Source: UBA2882 sp051877575 (lineage in GTDB: Bacteria; Bacillota; Clostridia; Lachnospirales; Lachnospiraceae). Taken from it: DNA of 64,000 bases. A program made the translations under genes and the position numbers. Positions 35,971-43,665 of this stretch are shown here, one piece after another. Where the stretch lies: positions 33,032 to 97,031 of the forward strand of contig JBJEJA010000031.1 in assembly GCA_051877575.1 (NCBI GenBank). The letters run 5' to 3'. Position 1 is the stretch's first letter, and the number at the start of each line of letters is the position of its first letter. The notes under the pieces are model-generated. The model searched no databases. It saw only the letters and a program-made list of their open reading frames with translations, and was not told the origin of the DNA.

Positions 35971-36937
35971 AATTTCAATCGTAGTGCCGGTTTATTATAA
36001 TTCCGACACTTTGATGATGCTTTATGAAGATATGAAAGAAAAGATTCTGGGAAAACTGGGAGACTATGAACTGGTTTTTGTGGATGACGGTTCCGGGGAT
36101 GCTTCATGGGAGATTATGAATCAGATCCGGGAAATGGACGGCAATACCAAATGTGTGAAGTTGTCCAGAAACTTTGGAGAACACGCTGCGCTTCTGGCAG
36201 GCTTATCGGTATGTACCGGAGACTGTGCGGTAACCAAACAGGCGGATCTGCAGGAAGACAGCGAAATTATCTTAGACATGTATGAAAGCTGGAAAAAGGG
36301 AAACAAGGTTGTTCTGGCGGTTCGTTCCGAACGGGACGAAAATCCTGTTAAGAAATTTTTTGCACATATGTATTATGTGATTGTACACAAATTTGTCAAT
36401 GAAAAAATGCCGGTAGGCGGTTGCGACTGTTATCTGTTGGACAGACAGGTAATTGATGTTTTGCAAATGCTGGACGAGAAAAACTCATCCCTGACCTTAC
36501 AGGTTTTGTGGGCCGGATTTCAGACAGATCAGATATATTTCCATAGAAGAGACAGGGAAGTCGGAAAGTCCCGCTGGACTTTATCGAAAAAAATCAAACT
36601 GGCTATGGATTCCATGTTGAGTTTTTCCTACTTTCCGATACGTTTCATGTCAACGGTGGGAGTGCTTTTCTTTTTGGTCGCCATTATTATGGCAATAGAG
36701 GTTATTATAGAAAAGGTCACTGTCGGAACACCGATTCTGGGCTGGGCTTCTTTGATGTGTGTCGTACTCTTTTCCTTTGGCTGTATGATGCTTATGATGG
36801 GTATTTTGGGAGAATATGTCTGGCGGGCATTGGATGCCAGCAGGAACAGACCGCCTTATTTGATAGATGTGGTCAAGGACTCCACGGAAGAACAAGGGAA
36901 AAATAAAAAGAAAAAAGAAAAAACAGAGAAAAAATAA
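35963..36937 (+). CDS. GtrB-like GT2 with C-terminal membrane hairpin
   Basis: Predicted undecaprenyl-phosphate glycosyltransferase of 324 residues. The GT-A part has IVVPVYYNSDTL, VDDGSGDAS, LSRNFGEHAALLAG, and KQADLQEDSEI, where most relatives have DLQDPPE. Two membrane segments lie at about residues 227-250 and 265-287, matching GtrB/ArnC. The C-terminus is extremely Lys-rich (residues about 311-324). It overlaps the ketoisomerase gene by 8 bases, so the amino sugar may be the one loaded onto the lipid (inference). Confidence 0.88.
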   Translation: MSKISIVVPVYYNSDTLMMLYEDMKEKILGKLGDYELVFVDDGSGDASWEIMNQIREMDGNTKCVKLSRNFGEHAALLAGLSVCTGDCAVTKQADLQEDSEIILDMYESWKKGNKVVLAVRSERDENPVKKFFAHMYYVIVHKFVNEKMPVGGCDCYLLDRQVIDVLQMLDEKNSSLTLQVLWAGFQTDQIYFHRRDREVGKSRWTLSKKIKLAMDSMLSFSYFPIRFMSTVGVLFFLVAIIMAIEVIIEKVTVGTPILGWASLMCVVLFSFGCMMLMMGILGEYVWRALDASRNRPPYLIDVVKDSTEEQGKNKKKKEKTEKK

Positions 36938-36947
36938 GAATAAAAAT

Positions 36948-37006
36948 AAGCGGGTCTTCCTTTCGTAAAATGATATGGATATCACAGGAAGATCCGCTTA
37001 CTTTTT
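36948..37006. terminator. Bidirectional terminator
   Basis: Arms AAGCGGGTCTTCCT (36948-36961) and AGGAAGATCCGCTT (36986-36999) pair over 14 positions with one G-T. CTTTTT follows on the right, and an A-rich stretch on the left gives a U-run for the minus strand. It lies between convergent genes. Confidence 0.85.
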
Positions 37007-37472
37007 ACAATGCCAGATTACAATATGCCACGGCGATACAGATGCCCAGAATTGCGCCCACCAAAATCTGCAGAGGAGTATGTCCCACAAATTCTTTTAG
37101 ATGTTCGATGGGATGTTTTCCGTCCCAGCGTCCCATTTCTTTAAAAAGCTGCATCATATCGTTTAAAACAACAGCCTGCTTGCCGGTTTCCAGGCGAACC
37201 CCCATGGCATCGTTCATAACAATAATGGCAAAAAAAGTAGCCATTGCAAATTCAAAACCTTTATATCCGTAGGTCATGCCGGTGGCTGTTGCCAGGGCAC
37301 AGACTGTGGCGGAGTGGGAGCTTGGCATGCCGCCGTTTCCGATCAGTCTTTCCAGAACAAACTGCTTATTTACAATGAAATAAATGATGGTTTTTAAAAC
37401 CTGTGCAACAAACCAACCCAGTGCTGCACAGACAAAAACGGGGTTGGTTAAAATTTGATTAATAATATTCAT
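37005..37472 (-). CDS. Divergent PAP2 family (DUF212) membrane protein
   Basis: The 155-residue protein has about four membrane segments and the conserved GNGGMPSSHSATVCAL (Ser-Ser-His) with a later RxExGKQAVVLNDMM segment, as in the YuiD/DUF212 group related to PAP2 phosphatases. Such proteins may act on lipid phosphates; a role in undecaprenyl phosphate recycling for the glycan genes is inferred only. The ATG at 37472 has AAGAAGGA upstream; a 20-residue extension is unlikely. Confidence 0.85.
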   Translation of the reverse strand: MNIINQILTNPVFVCAALGWFVAQVLKTIIYFIVNKQFVLERLIGNGGMPSSHSATVCALATATGMTYGYKGFEFAMATFFAIIVMNDAMGVRLETGKQAVVLNDMMQLFKEMGRWDGKHPIEHLKEFVGHTPLQILVGAILGICIAVAYCNLAL

Positions 37473-37551
37473 AAGAATTCCTTCTTGGGTAGAATTTAAA
37501 ATCGTTAAATGCTCTTCAAAGCAATATTTCATACTTTGAACAACTAATATT

Positions 37552-37580
37552 ATTATAGACTAAGTTTTTTATATTATCAA
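37552..37580 (-). promoter_or_regulatory. Promoter of the PAP2-like gene
   Basis: Minus strand: TTGATA (37580-37575), a 17-base spacer, and TATAAT (37557-37552). It gives a leader of about 73 bases. Confidence 0.7.
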
Positions 37581-37610
37581 GGAAATCAGATGATTCGTTT
37601 CCTGAATGTC

Positions 37611-37639
37611 TTGAAAATCAAGAAAAATGTCGATAAAAA
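37611..37639 (+). promoter_or_regulatory. Promoter and possible Spo0A box of the Spo0A-C gene
   Basis: TTGAAA (37611-37616), a 17-base spacer and TAAAAA (37634-37639). TGTCGAT at 37628-37634 differs by one base from the core Spo0A box TGTCGAA and overlaps the -10. A short inverted repeat CTTGA-AAA-TCAAG covers the -35. Suggests autoregulation; untested. Confidence 0.4.
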
Positions 37640-37733
37640 AATTAGACAAATTTATACAAAAATGGTATCTTTATATCATAACCGCGCACATTATTACAGT
37701 TATCGTAAAGAAATGAGCAAAGGGGAAAGTATT

Positions 37734-38123
37734 ATGGTAAATGAAATAACAAGGCGCGTGGAGATGGAAAGATATATTACAAGAATCATGCTGGATTTAG
37801 GGGTTCCCGCACATTTGAAAGGATATCATTTCATCAGAGAGGCAATTTTGATTTCCGAAGCCGATATGGAGGTAGTCAGTAGCGTAACAAAACTACTCTA
37901 TCCCGAAATTGCACGTGTTTATAAAACAACGGCCCAGAAAGTCGAAAGAGCAATTCGTAATGCCATTGAAGTATCGTGGACTCGTGGCAATACAGAGACA
38001 ATGGAAGAACTATTTGGCTATTCCAGCGCATCAGGAAAAGGAAGACCGACTAACAGCGAATATATAGCCAGAATTGCAGATAAAATACGCCTGGATTACA
38101 GATCCAGCAATATTGCGTCGTAG
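37734..38123 (+). CDS. Free-standing Spo0A C-terminal DNA-binding domain protein
   Basis: The 129-residue protein matches the sigma-contacting, DNA-binding C-terminal domain of the sporulation regulator Spo0A almost end to end. It has LGVPAHLKGYHFIREAI, SVTKLLYPEIARVYKTTAQKVERAIRNAIEVSWTRGN and RPTNSEYIARIADKIRL. The receiver domain with its phosphorylated Asp is absent. I start at ATG 37734, with GGGGAA 8 bases upstream; the frame is open back to 37590, but those 48 residues show no receiver features. It is monocistronic, between its own promoter and a strong terminator. It may act as a constitutive or competing Spo0A-like regulator (inference). Confidence 0.9.
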   Translation: MVNEITRRVEMERYITRIMLDLGVPAHLKGYHFIREAILISEADMEVVSSVTKLLYPEIARVYKTTAQKVERAIRNAIEVSWTRGNTETMEELFGYSSASGKGRPTNSEYIARIADKIRLDYRSSNIAS

Positions 38124-38143
38124 GATATACATATGAAATTTAA

Positions 38144-38188
38144 AAATAAATCCGAAGTTTAGCGCGGTTAGCTTCGGATTTATTTTTA
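38144..38188 (+). terminator. Strong Rho-independent terminator
   Basis: Perfect 14-bp arms AAATAAATCCGAAG (38144-38157) and CTTCGGATTTATTT (38172-38185) with a T-run. It ends the Spo0A-C transcript. Confidence 0.93.
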
Positions 38189-38194
38189 TTGTTC

Positions 38195-38223
38195 TTGAAT
38201 AATTATAGCAGATTAATTATAAT
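38195..38223 (+). promoter_or_regulatory. Promoter of the NeuB-like gene
   Basis: TTGAAT (38195-38200), a 17-base spacer and a perfect TATAAT (38218-38223). Confidence 0.75.
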
Positions 38224-38279
38224 AAAAGTTGTTGGAAACAATGTAAGATGAAAAAAATAAAAATGGAGATACAAGGCAA

Positions 38280-39161
38280 ATGGCAAACAAAGAAATTAAA
38301 ATCGGTGATTATGTTGTAAAAGAAAATTGCCGTCCCTATATGATAGCGGAAATCGGCATCAACCATAATGGTGATATCAATATTGCCAAGAAATTGATCG
38401 ATGCAGCCAATGCAACGGGCTGGGACAATGTAAAGTTTCAGAAAAGGACACCGGAGCTGGCAGTTCCCGAAGCGCAGAAAAGTGTTATGAGGGAAACCCC
38501 CTGGGGAACCATGACCTATCTGGAATACAAATACCGGGTGGAATTTGAAAAAGAACAATATGATGTAATTGATGCCTATTGTAAAGACAAAGGGATGACC
38601 TGGAGTGCATCTCCCTGGGATATGCCCAGTCTGGAATTCCTGTTACAGTACGATGTACCTTATATTAAAGTGGCAAGTGCTTCCAACGGCAGGGACGAGA
38701 TGATTGCCGAGGCGGCAAGATCCGGCAAGCCGGTCATTCTCTCTACAGGGATGACAACCATGGAAGAAGTCGATCATGCGGTAGAAGTGCTTGAAAAATA
38801 CGGAAAAGGCGATTATATTCTGCTTCACACCAACAGCGCTTATCCGGCGCCCGTAAAGGACCTGAACCTACGTATGATCGAGACGCTCCGCAAGCGGTTT
38901 GACTGTCTGGTAGGTTACAGCGGACATGAGGCAAATATGGAGCCGACGATCGCAGCAGCTGTTCTGGGCGCATGTGTCATTGAAAGACATGTTACTTTAT
39001 CCCATGAAATGTGGGGAAGCGATCAGAAGGCCAGTCTTGAAGTTCATGCAATGGATATGCTCAATAAGAGAATCCAGAGTGTGTATGAATCTTTGGGAAC
39101 AGGTGAGAAATATATGTCCGAGAGTGAGGCTGCTCAGAGAAAGAAATTAAGGACAGTTTAA
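38280..39161 (+). CDS. NeuB-family nonulosonic acid synthase lacking the SAF domain
   Basis: Condenses phosphoenolpyruvate with an N-acetyl hexosamine to a sialic-acid-type sugar. The 293-residue protein has the TIM-barrel motifs MIAEIGINHNGD, VKFQKRTPE, KVASASNGRDEMI, LSTGMTTMEEVDHAV, GYSGHE and the ERHVTLSHEMWGSDQKASLE metal/substrate segment. NeuB, LegI and PseI normally continue with an antifreeze-like SAF domain (total about 335-350); this one ends at ESEAAQRKKLRTV, where SAF would begin. It is followed directly by a terminator, so nothing is missing downstream in frame. It has its own promoter. The specific product cannot be assigned. Confidence 0.9.
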   Translation: MANKEIKIGDYVVKENCRPYMIAEIGINHNGDINIAKKLIDAANATGWDNVKFQKRTPELAVPEAQKSVMRETPWGTMTYLEYKYRVEFEKEQYDVIDAYCKDKGMTWSASPWDMPSLEFLLQYDVPYIKVASASNGRDEMIAEAARSGKPVILSTGMTTMEEVDHAVEVLEKYGKGDYILLHTNSAYPAPVKDLNLRMIETLRKRFDCLVGYSGHEANMEPTIAAAVLGACVIERHVTLSHEMWGSDQKASLEVHAMDMLNKRIQSVYESLGTGEKYMSESEAAQRKKLRTV

Positions 39162-39179
39162 GAATGAAGGATAGGTTGA

Positions 39180-39217
39180 AACCTCTGACGATATCAAAAT
39201 GTCGGCAGAGGTTTTTT
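39180..39217 (+). terminator. Terminator of the NeuB-like gene
   Basis: AACCTCTG (39180-39187) pairs with CAGAGGTT (39206-39213), extended inward by CGA/TCG, followed by TTTT. Confidence 0.85.
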
Positions 39218-39230
39218 GATGAATCATTTG

Positions 39231-39274
39231 TTGACAACAACAAAATCTTTTGCTAAAATATGTAGCGTACTACA
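39231..39274 (+). promoter_or_regulatory. Promoter and MarR operator
   Basis: A perfect TTGACA (39231-39236), 17 bases, and TAAAAT (39254-39259). The palindrome TGTAGCGTACTACA (39261-39274) spans the predicted start point, the position of an autoregulatory operator. A near-identical palindrome precedes the ABC gene. Confidence 0.88.
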
Positions 39275-39293
39275 GAATTCGGAAGGTGATATT

Positions 39294-39713
39294 TTGAAAA
39301 ACAGAGATGTAGGATATCTGATTAAAAATATCAATGATAAACTGAAAGTCAAAGCGGATGCGGATCTGAAAGAGAACAATCTGACCCTGTCCCAGAGCCG
39401 GGTGCTTGGCTTTTTGAACAGCCGCGGTGGGGAGGCAACCCAGAAAGAAATTGAAGAGTTTCTGGAAGTTTCACATCCTACGGTAGTGGGAATTGTCAGC
39501 CGGATGGAACAAAACGGTCATCTGGTCAGCCGGATGGATGAAAAGGACAGGCGGAATAAGATTGTGCGGATTACCGAGCAGTCAGCCGCCATCGGCAAAG
39601 ATATTGAGAGAAGGATCGCTTCCAATGAGGAAACGATGCTGGCAACACTTTCAAAGGAGGATATCGAGACTTTTAAGAGGGTGTTGACCGTTATTTACAA
39701 TAATCTGAATTAA
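39294..39713 (+). CDS. MarR-family transcriptional repressor
   Basis: Predicted repressor of the adjacent ABC exporter and of itself. The 139-residue protein has the MarR winged-helix core: LTLSQSRVLGFLNSRGGEATQKEIEEFLEVSHPTVVGIVSRMEQNGHL, with the wing EKDRRNKIVRIT. The best start is TTG at 39294, with GGAAGG 7 bases upstream. The frame runs open to 39216, but that part covers the promoter and operator. Two copies of the TGTAGCGTRCTACA palindrome mark its likely binding sites. The inducing ligand is unknown. Confidence 0.9.
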   Translation: MKNRDVGYLIKNINDKLKVKADADLKENNLTLSQSRVLGFLNSRGGEATQKEIEEFLEVSHPTVVGIVSRMEQNGHLVSRMDEKDRRNKIVRITEQSAAIGKDIERRIASNEETMLATLSKEDIETFKRVLTVIYNNLN

Positions 39714-39719
39714 GTATGG

Positions 39720-39740
39720 AGCCGGAATAATGCCGGCTTT
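39720..39740 (+). terminator. Weak terminator or attenuator after marR
   Basis: AGCCGG (39720-39725) and CCGGCT (39733-39738) with a 7-base loop, followed by only TTCATTT. Partial read-through into the ABC genes is likely. Confidence 0.5.
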
Positions 39741-39743
39741 CAT

Positions 39744-39771
39744 TTGACAATAAAATGTAGCGTGCTACAAA
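39744..39771 (+). promoter_or_regulatory. Promoter and MarR operator of the ABC exporter
   Basis: A perfect TTGACA (39744-39749) with a weak TACAAA (39766-39771) after 16 bases. The palindrome TGTAGCGTGCTACA (39756-39769) fills the spacer and the -10, so bound repressor would block polymerase. Differs by one base from the marR operator. Confidence 0.82.
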
Positions 39772-39784
39772 AAGGAGGAACATT

Positions 39785-41536
39785 ATGATAAAAACACTCG
39801 CAAAGAGCTTAAGAGAGTATAAAAAAGGCTCCCTACTAACGATCCTGTTATCTATTCTTGAAGTGGTTTTTGAAATTATCATTCCGCTTTCCATGTCCAA
39901 TCTGATTGATTTCGGAATTGATCAGGGCAATATGAATGCGGTATGGAAGTACGGAATTGCACTTTTTATTTTTGCAATCCTGCAGCTTTTTACCGGAGTC
40001 CTTGCCGCACATGTTGCTGCGCGGGCTTCTGTCGGATTCTCGGCCAATCTCAGGCAGGATATGTATGATAATGTACAGACCTTTGCATTTTCCAATATAG
40101 ATAAATTTTCGTCAGCTTCTATTGTGACCAGACTGACGACGGATGTAACGAATATCCAGAATGCCTATCAGATGCTGATCCGTATGGCAATCAGAGGACC
40201 GGTTATGATGTTGTTTGCCATGATCGTATCATTTCGCATCAACCGGCAGATTTCTCTTGTTTTCCTTGCGGTCATTCCGATTTTGGCCATTCTCCTTATC
40301 TGGATAGTCAGCAGGGTAAACCCTATCTTTAAACGGGTGTTTCATACCTATGATGAACTGAACAATGTAGTACAGGAAAATATACGGGGAATACGCGTGG
40401 TAAAATCCTTCCATCAGGAAGAATACGAGATTAAAAAGTTTAACGGCATTTCTCAGAGCATTTATCAGGATTTTGCAAAAGGAGAAAGGCTTCTTGCGTT
40501 TAACTCACCACTCATGCAGTTTTTTATGTATGCGTGCATGCTCCTCATTTCATGGATCGGCGCCAAGGCTATCGTTGCCAGCGGAAATAATCCGGCAATG
40601 GGATTGACCACCGGTGATTTGACGGCCCTGATTACTTATGCAATGCAGATTTTGATGAGCCTGATGATGCTTTCCATGGTTTTTGCCATGCTGACAATTT
40701 CGATCTCATCTGCCAGACGTATTGCGGAACTGTTAGATGAGAAAACGGATATTGCAAATCCGGCAGATCCGGTAACGGAAGTGAAAGATGGGTCTATTCT
40801 TTTTAGCGGGGTGGACTTTGTATATGCTTCCAAAGCCGACAAAAAGGTATTAAGCGACATTCATCTGGAAATTGTATCCGGTGAAACGATAGGAATTATC
40901 GGAGGAACAGGTTCTTCCAAGTCGAGTCTGGTGCAGCTGATTCCGCGTCTGTATGATGTTACGGGCGGAGAATTACTGTTAGGCGGAGTGGATGTCCGCA
41001 AATATGACCTGAATGTTTTGCGGGATGCCGTGGCTATGGTTTTACAAAAAAATGAACTGTTCTCCGGTACGATCAAGGATAATCTCCGCTGGGGGAATGA
41101 AAACGCAACGGACGAAGAAATACAAGAAGCATGCCGCCTTGCCTGTGCGGATGAATTCATCCGGTCCTTCCCGGATCAATATGATACCTATATCGAACAG
41201 GGAGGCAGCAATGTGTCGGGCGGACAGAAACAGAGACTTTGCATTGCCCGTGCTCTTTTGAAAAAACCGAAGGTATTGATCCTTGATGACTCTACCAGCG
41301 CGGTTGATACAAAAACCGATGCAGTCATACAAAAATCTTTTACGGAATTTATTCCGGATACCACAAAGATCATCATTGCACAACGTGTCAGCTCCGTGCA
41401 GCATGCCGATAAAATTGTGGTAATGGATGACGGCAGGATCGTAGCAGTAGGCAGACACGAGCAACTGCTGAAAACCTGTGATATTTACCGCGAAGTATAC
41501 GAATCACAGCAGAAGGGAGAGAGCGCACATGAATAA
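39785..41536 (+). CDS. ABC exporter half-transporter with degenerate ATPase site
   Basis: First half of a heterodimeric multidrug-type exporter, 583 residues. Six membrane segments occupy about residues 15-310 and the nucleotide-binding domain the rest. Walker A reads GGTGSSKSSL, the signature VSGGQKQR, and Walker B LILDDSTSAVD. The residue after the Walker B Asp is Asp, not the catalytic Glu, so the composite site of this subunit is probably inactive, as in BmrC/TM287-type proteins. AAAGGAGG precedes the ATG. It overlaps the next gene by 8 bases. Confidence 0.93.
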   Translation: MIKTLAKSLREYKKGSLLTILLSILEVVFEIIIPLSMSNLIDFGIDQGNMNAVWKYGIALFIFAILQLFTGVLAAHVAARASVGFSANLRQDMYDNVQTFAFSNIDKFSSASIVTRLTTDVTNIQNAYQMLIRMAIRGPVMMLFAMIVSFRINRQISLVFLAVIPILAILLIWIVSRVNPIFKRVFHTYDELNNVVQENIRGIRVVKSFHQEEYEIKKFNGISQSIYQDFAKGERLLAFNSPLMQFFMYACMLLISWIGAKAIVASGNNPAMGLTTGDLTALITYAMQILMSLMMLSMVFAMLTISISSARRIAELLDEKTDIANPADPVTEVKDGSILFSGVDFVYASKADKKVLSDIHLEIVSGETIGIIGGTGSSKSSLVQLIPRLYDVTGGELLLGGVDVRKYDLNVLRDAVAMVLQKNELFSGTIKDNLRWGNENATDEEIQEACRLACADEFIRSFPDQYDTYIEQGGSNVSGGQKQRLCIARALLKKPKVLILDDSTSAVDTKTDAVIQKSFTEFIPDTTKIIIAQRVSSVQHADKIVVMDDGRIVAVGRHEQLLKTCDIYREVYESQQKGESAHE

Positions 41537-43451
41537 GAAACCGACGGAAACACCTGCAGAAACGGCAAAAATGCCGCAGTTTGATCCCAAGACATTGGGC
41601 AGATTATTCTCCTATATGAAAGAATATAAAGCATCCTTCATTTTAGTAGCTGTCTGTATTTTGCTCAGTGCCGTTGCAAGTGCAGCATCCGCGCTTTTTA
41701 TACAGATACTTATCGACCAATACATTGTACCGCTTCTTGGTATGAATGAACCGGTATTTTCGGGACTGATCAAGGCGCTTGTGACTATCGGTGCAGTATA
41801 TCTTGTAGGTGTGGTTTCCACACTGATTTACAACCGTGTCATGGTAACGATCGCGCAAGGAACATTAAAGAAAATCCGTGATGATATGTTTGCCAAAATG
41901 CAACGTCTCCCGGTCAGATATTTTGATACGCATACTCACGGTGATACCATGAGTCTTTATACAAACGATACCGATACGTTAAGACAGATGATCGCACAGT
42001 CCATGGCGCAGCTGTTATCCTCTGTTTTTACAATCGTGGCTGTCTTTATCTGTATGCTGTATATCAGCGTATGGCTGACACTGGTAGCCGTAGCGGTCAT
42101 ATTTCTCATTTTGCAGCTGGTAAAAGTGATCACAGGAAAGATAGGGTTTTATTTTATGATGCAGCAGGAAACGCTTGCCAATCTGAACGGTTACGTGGAA
42201 GAAACCGTAAACGGACAGAAGGTGGTAAAAGTATTCTGCCATGAGGAGCAGGCAAAACAGGAATTTCGGGAAAAGAACCGGGCATGGGCAGAGAGTGCTT
42301 CCAACGCCAACGGTCATGCCAACGGAATGATGCCCATGATGAATGCGCTGGGCTATGTGCAATATATCATGATCGCTGTTATCGGAGCCTATATGGCAAT
42401 TGCAAAAATCCCCAATCTGGGGCTTAACGGAACCGGGACATTAACACTTGGTATGATTGCATCTTTTCTGACATTGTCCCGCAATTTTACGAACCCGATT
42501 TCGCAGATTTCCAATCAGTTTAATTCGATTGTAACGGCCCTTGCCGGAGCATCCCGTATTTTTGAGTTTATGGATGAAGAACCCGAAACGGACGACGGAT
42601 ATGTGACGCTTGTAAACGCAAGAGAAGAAAACGGAGAATTGACAGAGACAGCGGAGCATACCGGAATATGGGCATGGAAACATCCCCATCATGACGGTAC
42701 TCTGACCTATACCAAAGTGGAAGGGCGGGTTGTTTTAGACCATGTGGATTTCGGATATGTTCCCGAAAAGGAGGTATTGCACGATATTACCCTTTATGCG
42801 GAGCCGGGACAGAAAATTGCTTTTGTCGGGGCAACGGGCGCAGGAAAAACGACCATTACCAATCTGATCAATCGTTTTTATGACATTGCCGACGGAAAGA
42901 TCCGCTATGACGGAATCAATATCAATAAGATTAAAAAAGCTGATTTGCGTCGCTCTCTCGGTGTGGTACTGCAGGATGTGAATCTGTTTACCGGTACCGT
43001 AATGGAAAATTTACGTTACGGCAATCCGGATGCGACGGATGAAGAATGTATTGCGGCGGCAAAACTAGCCAATGCAGACGGTTTTATCCGTATGCTGCCT
43101 CAGGGATATGAAACAGTATTGAAAGGAGATGGAAGCGGCCTCTCCCAGGGACAGAGACAGTTGATCTCCATTGCCCGTGCCGCGGTATCCGATCCGCCTG
43201 TTATGATTTTGGATGAGGCAACATCTTCCATCGATACCCGTACCGAAGCATTGGTGCAGGACGGAATGGATAAATTGATGAAGGGCAGGACAGTATTTGT
43301 CATCGCCCACCGCCTTTCCACGGTTCAGAACTCCGATGTGATCATGGTGTTAGATCAGGGCCGGATTATCGAAAGAGGAAATCATGATAAATTGGTTTCG
43401 GAAAAAGGAACCTATTATCAGTTATACACCGGGGCATTTGAATTAGAGTAA
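41529..43451 (+). CDS. ABC exporter half-transporter with canonical ATPase site
   Basis: Second half of the heterodimer, 640 residues. After a Pro/Thr-rich N-terminus come six membrane segments (about residues 35-325), then the nucleotide-binding domain with Walker A GATGAGKTT, signature LSQGQRQ and Walker B MILDEATSSID. The Glu is intact, in contrast to the partner. About 60 residues between the membrane domain and Walker A (near 370-430) form an acidic linker. I take the ATG at 41529, within the end of the first gene, giving coupled translation. Substrate unknown; MarR control suggests a toxic compound or peptide. Confidence 0.93.
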   Translation: MNKKPTETPAETAKMPQFDPKTLGRLFSYMKEYKASFILVAVCILLSAVASAASALFIQILIDQYIVPLLGMNEPVFSGLIKALVTIGAVYLVGVVSTLIYNRVMVTIAQGTLKKIRDDMFAKMQRLPVRYFDTHTHGDTMSLYTNDTDTLRQMIAQSMAQLLSSVFTIVAVFICMLYISVWLTLVAVAVIFLILQLVKVITGKIGFYFMMQQETLANLNGYVEETVNGQKVVKVFCHEEQAKQEFREKNRAWAESASNANGHANGMMPMMNALGYVQYIMIAVIGAYMAIAKIPNLGLNGTGTLTLGMIASFLTLSRNFTNPISQISNQFNSIVTALAGASRIFEFMDEEPETDDGYVTLVNAREENGELTETAEHTGIWAWKHPHHDGTLTYTKVEGRVVLDHVDFGYVPEKEVLHDITLYAEPGQKIAFVGATGAGKTTITNLINRFYDIADGKIRYDGININKIKKADLRRSLGVVLQDVNLFTGTVMENLRYGNPDATDEECIAAAKLANADGFIRMLPQGYETVLKGDGSGLSQGQRQLISIARAAVSDPPVMILDEATSSIDTRTEALVQDGMDKLMKGRTVFVIAHRLSTVQNSDVIMVLDQGRIIERGNHDKLVSEKGTYYQLYTGAFELE

Positions 43452-43471
43452 AATTCATATTTGTAGTGAGA

Positions 43472-43508
43472 AAAGAAAGTGACTGTGAAGCAGCCACTTT
43501 CTTTTTTA
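43472..43508 (+). terminator. Terminator of the exporter operon
   Basis: AAAGAAAGTG-a-CTG (about 43472-43484) pairs with CAG-c-CACTTTCTTT (43491-43504), followed by TTT. Confidence 0.85.
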
Positions 43509-43570
43509 TAAATGATTGTCAGTTGTCGAAGTATCATTTATACTGTTATTATCTTAAAATTTTTATGTCA

Positions 43571-43582
43571 GACCGTTCGGTC
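43571..43582. promoter_or_regulatory. TetR-type palindrome GACCGTTCGGTC
   Basis: A 5-bp inverted repeat GACCG-TT-CGGTC, the usual pattern of TetR-family operators. No TetR gene is nearby, and it lies 84 bases before hicA. It may be a remnant or serve a distant regulator. Confidence 0.4.
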
Positions 43583-43621
43583 AAAGAATTCCCTATTAGA
43601 TTTATATGACTTGGTTAAAAA

Positions 43622-43641
43622 TGCAACTAAAAACAGTTGCA
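43622..43641 (+). promoter_or_regulatory. Probable HicB operator
   Basis: A perfect 7-bp inverted repeat TGCAACT (43622-43628) and AGTTGCA (43635-43641) with a 6-base spacer, just ahead of the hicA ribosome site. HicB antitoxins with a C-terminal DNA-binding fold commonly autoregulate through such sites. Confidence 0.6.
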
Positions 43642-43665
43642 ACATTAAAAGAGAAAGGATAATAT

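Noticed and set aside
37590..37733. 48-residue N-terminal extension of the Spo0A-C protein
   Set aside because: Covers the predicted promoter and has no receiver-domain features; the ATG at 37734 has a much better ribosome site.
43524..43530. Perfect Spo0A core box TGTCGAA upstream of hicA
   Set aside because: Several 7-mers of this type are expected by chance in 64 kb, and no promoter is aligned with it.
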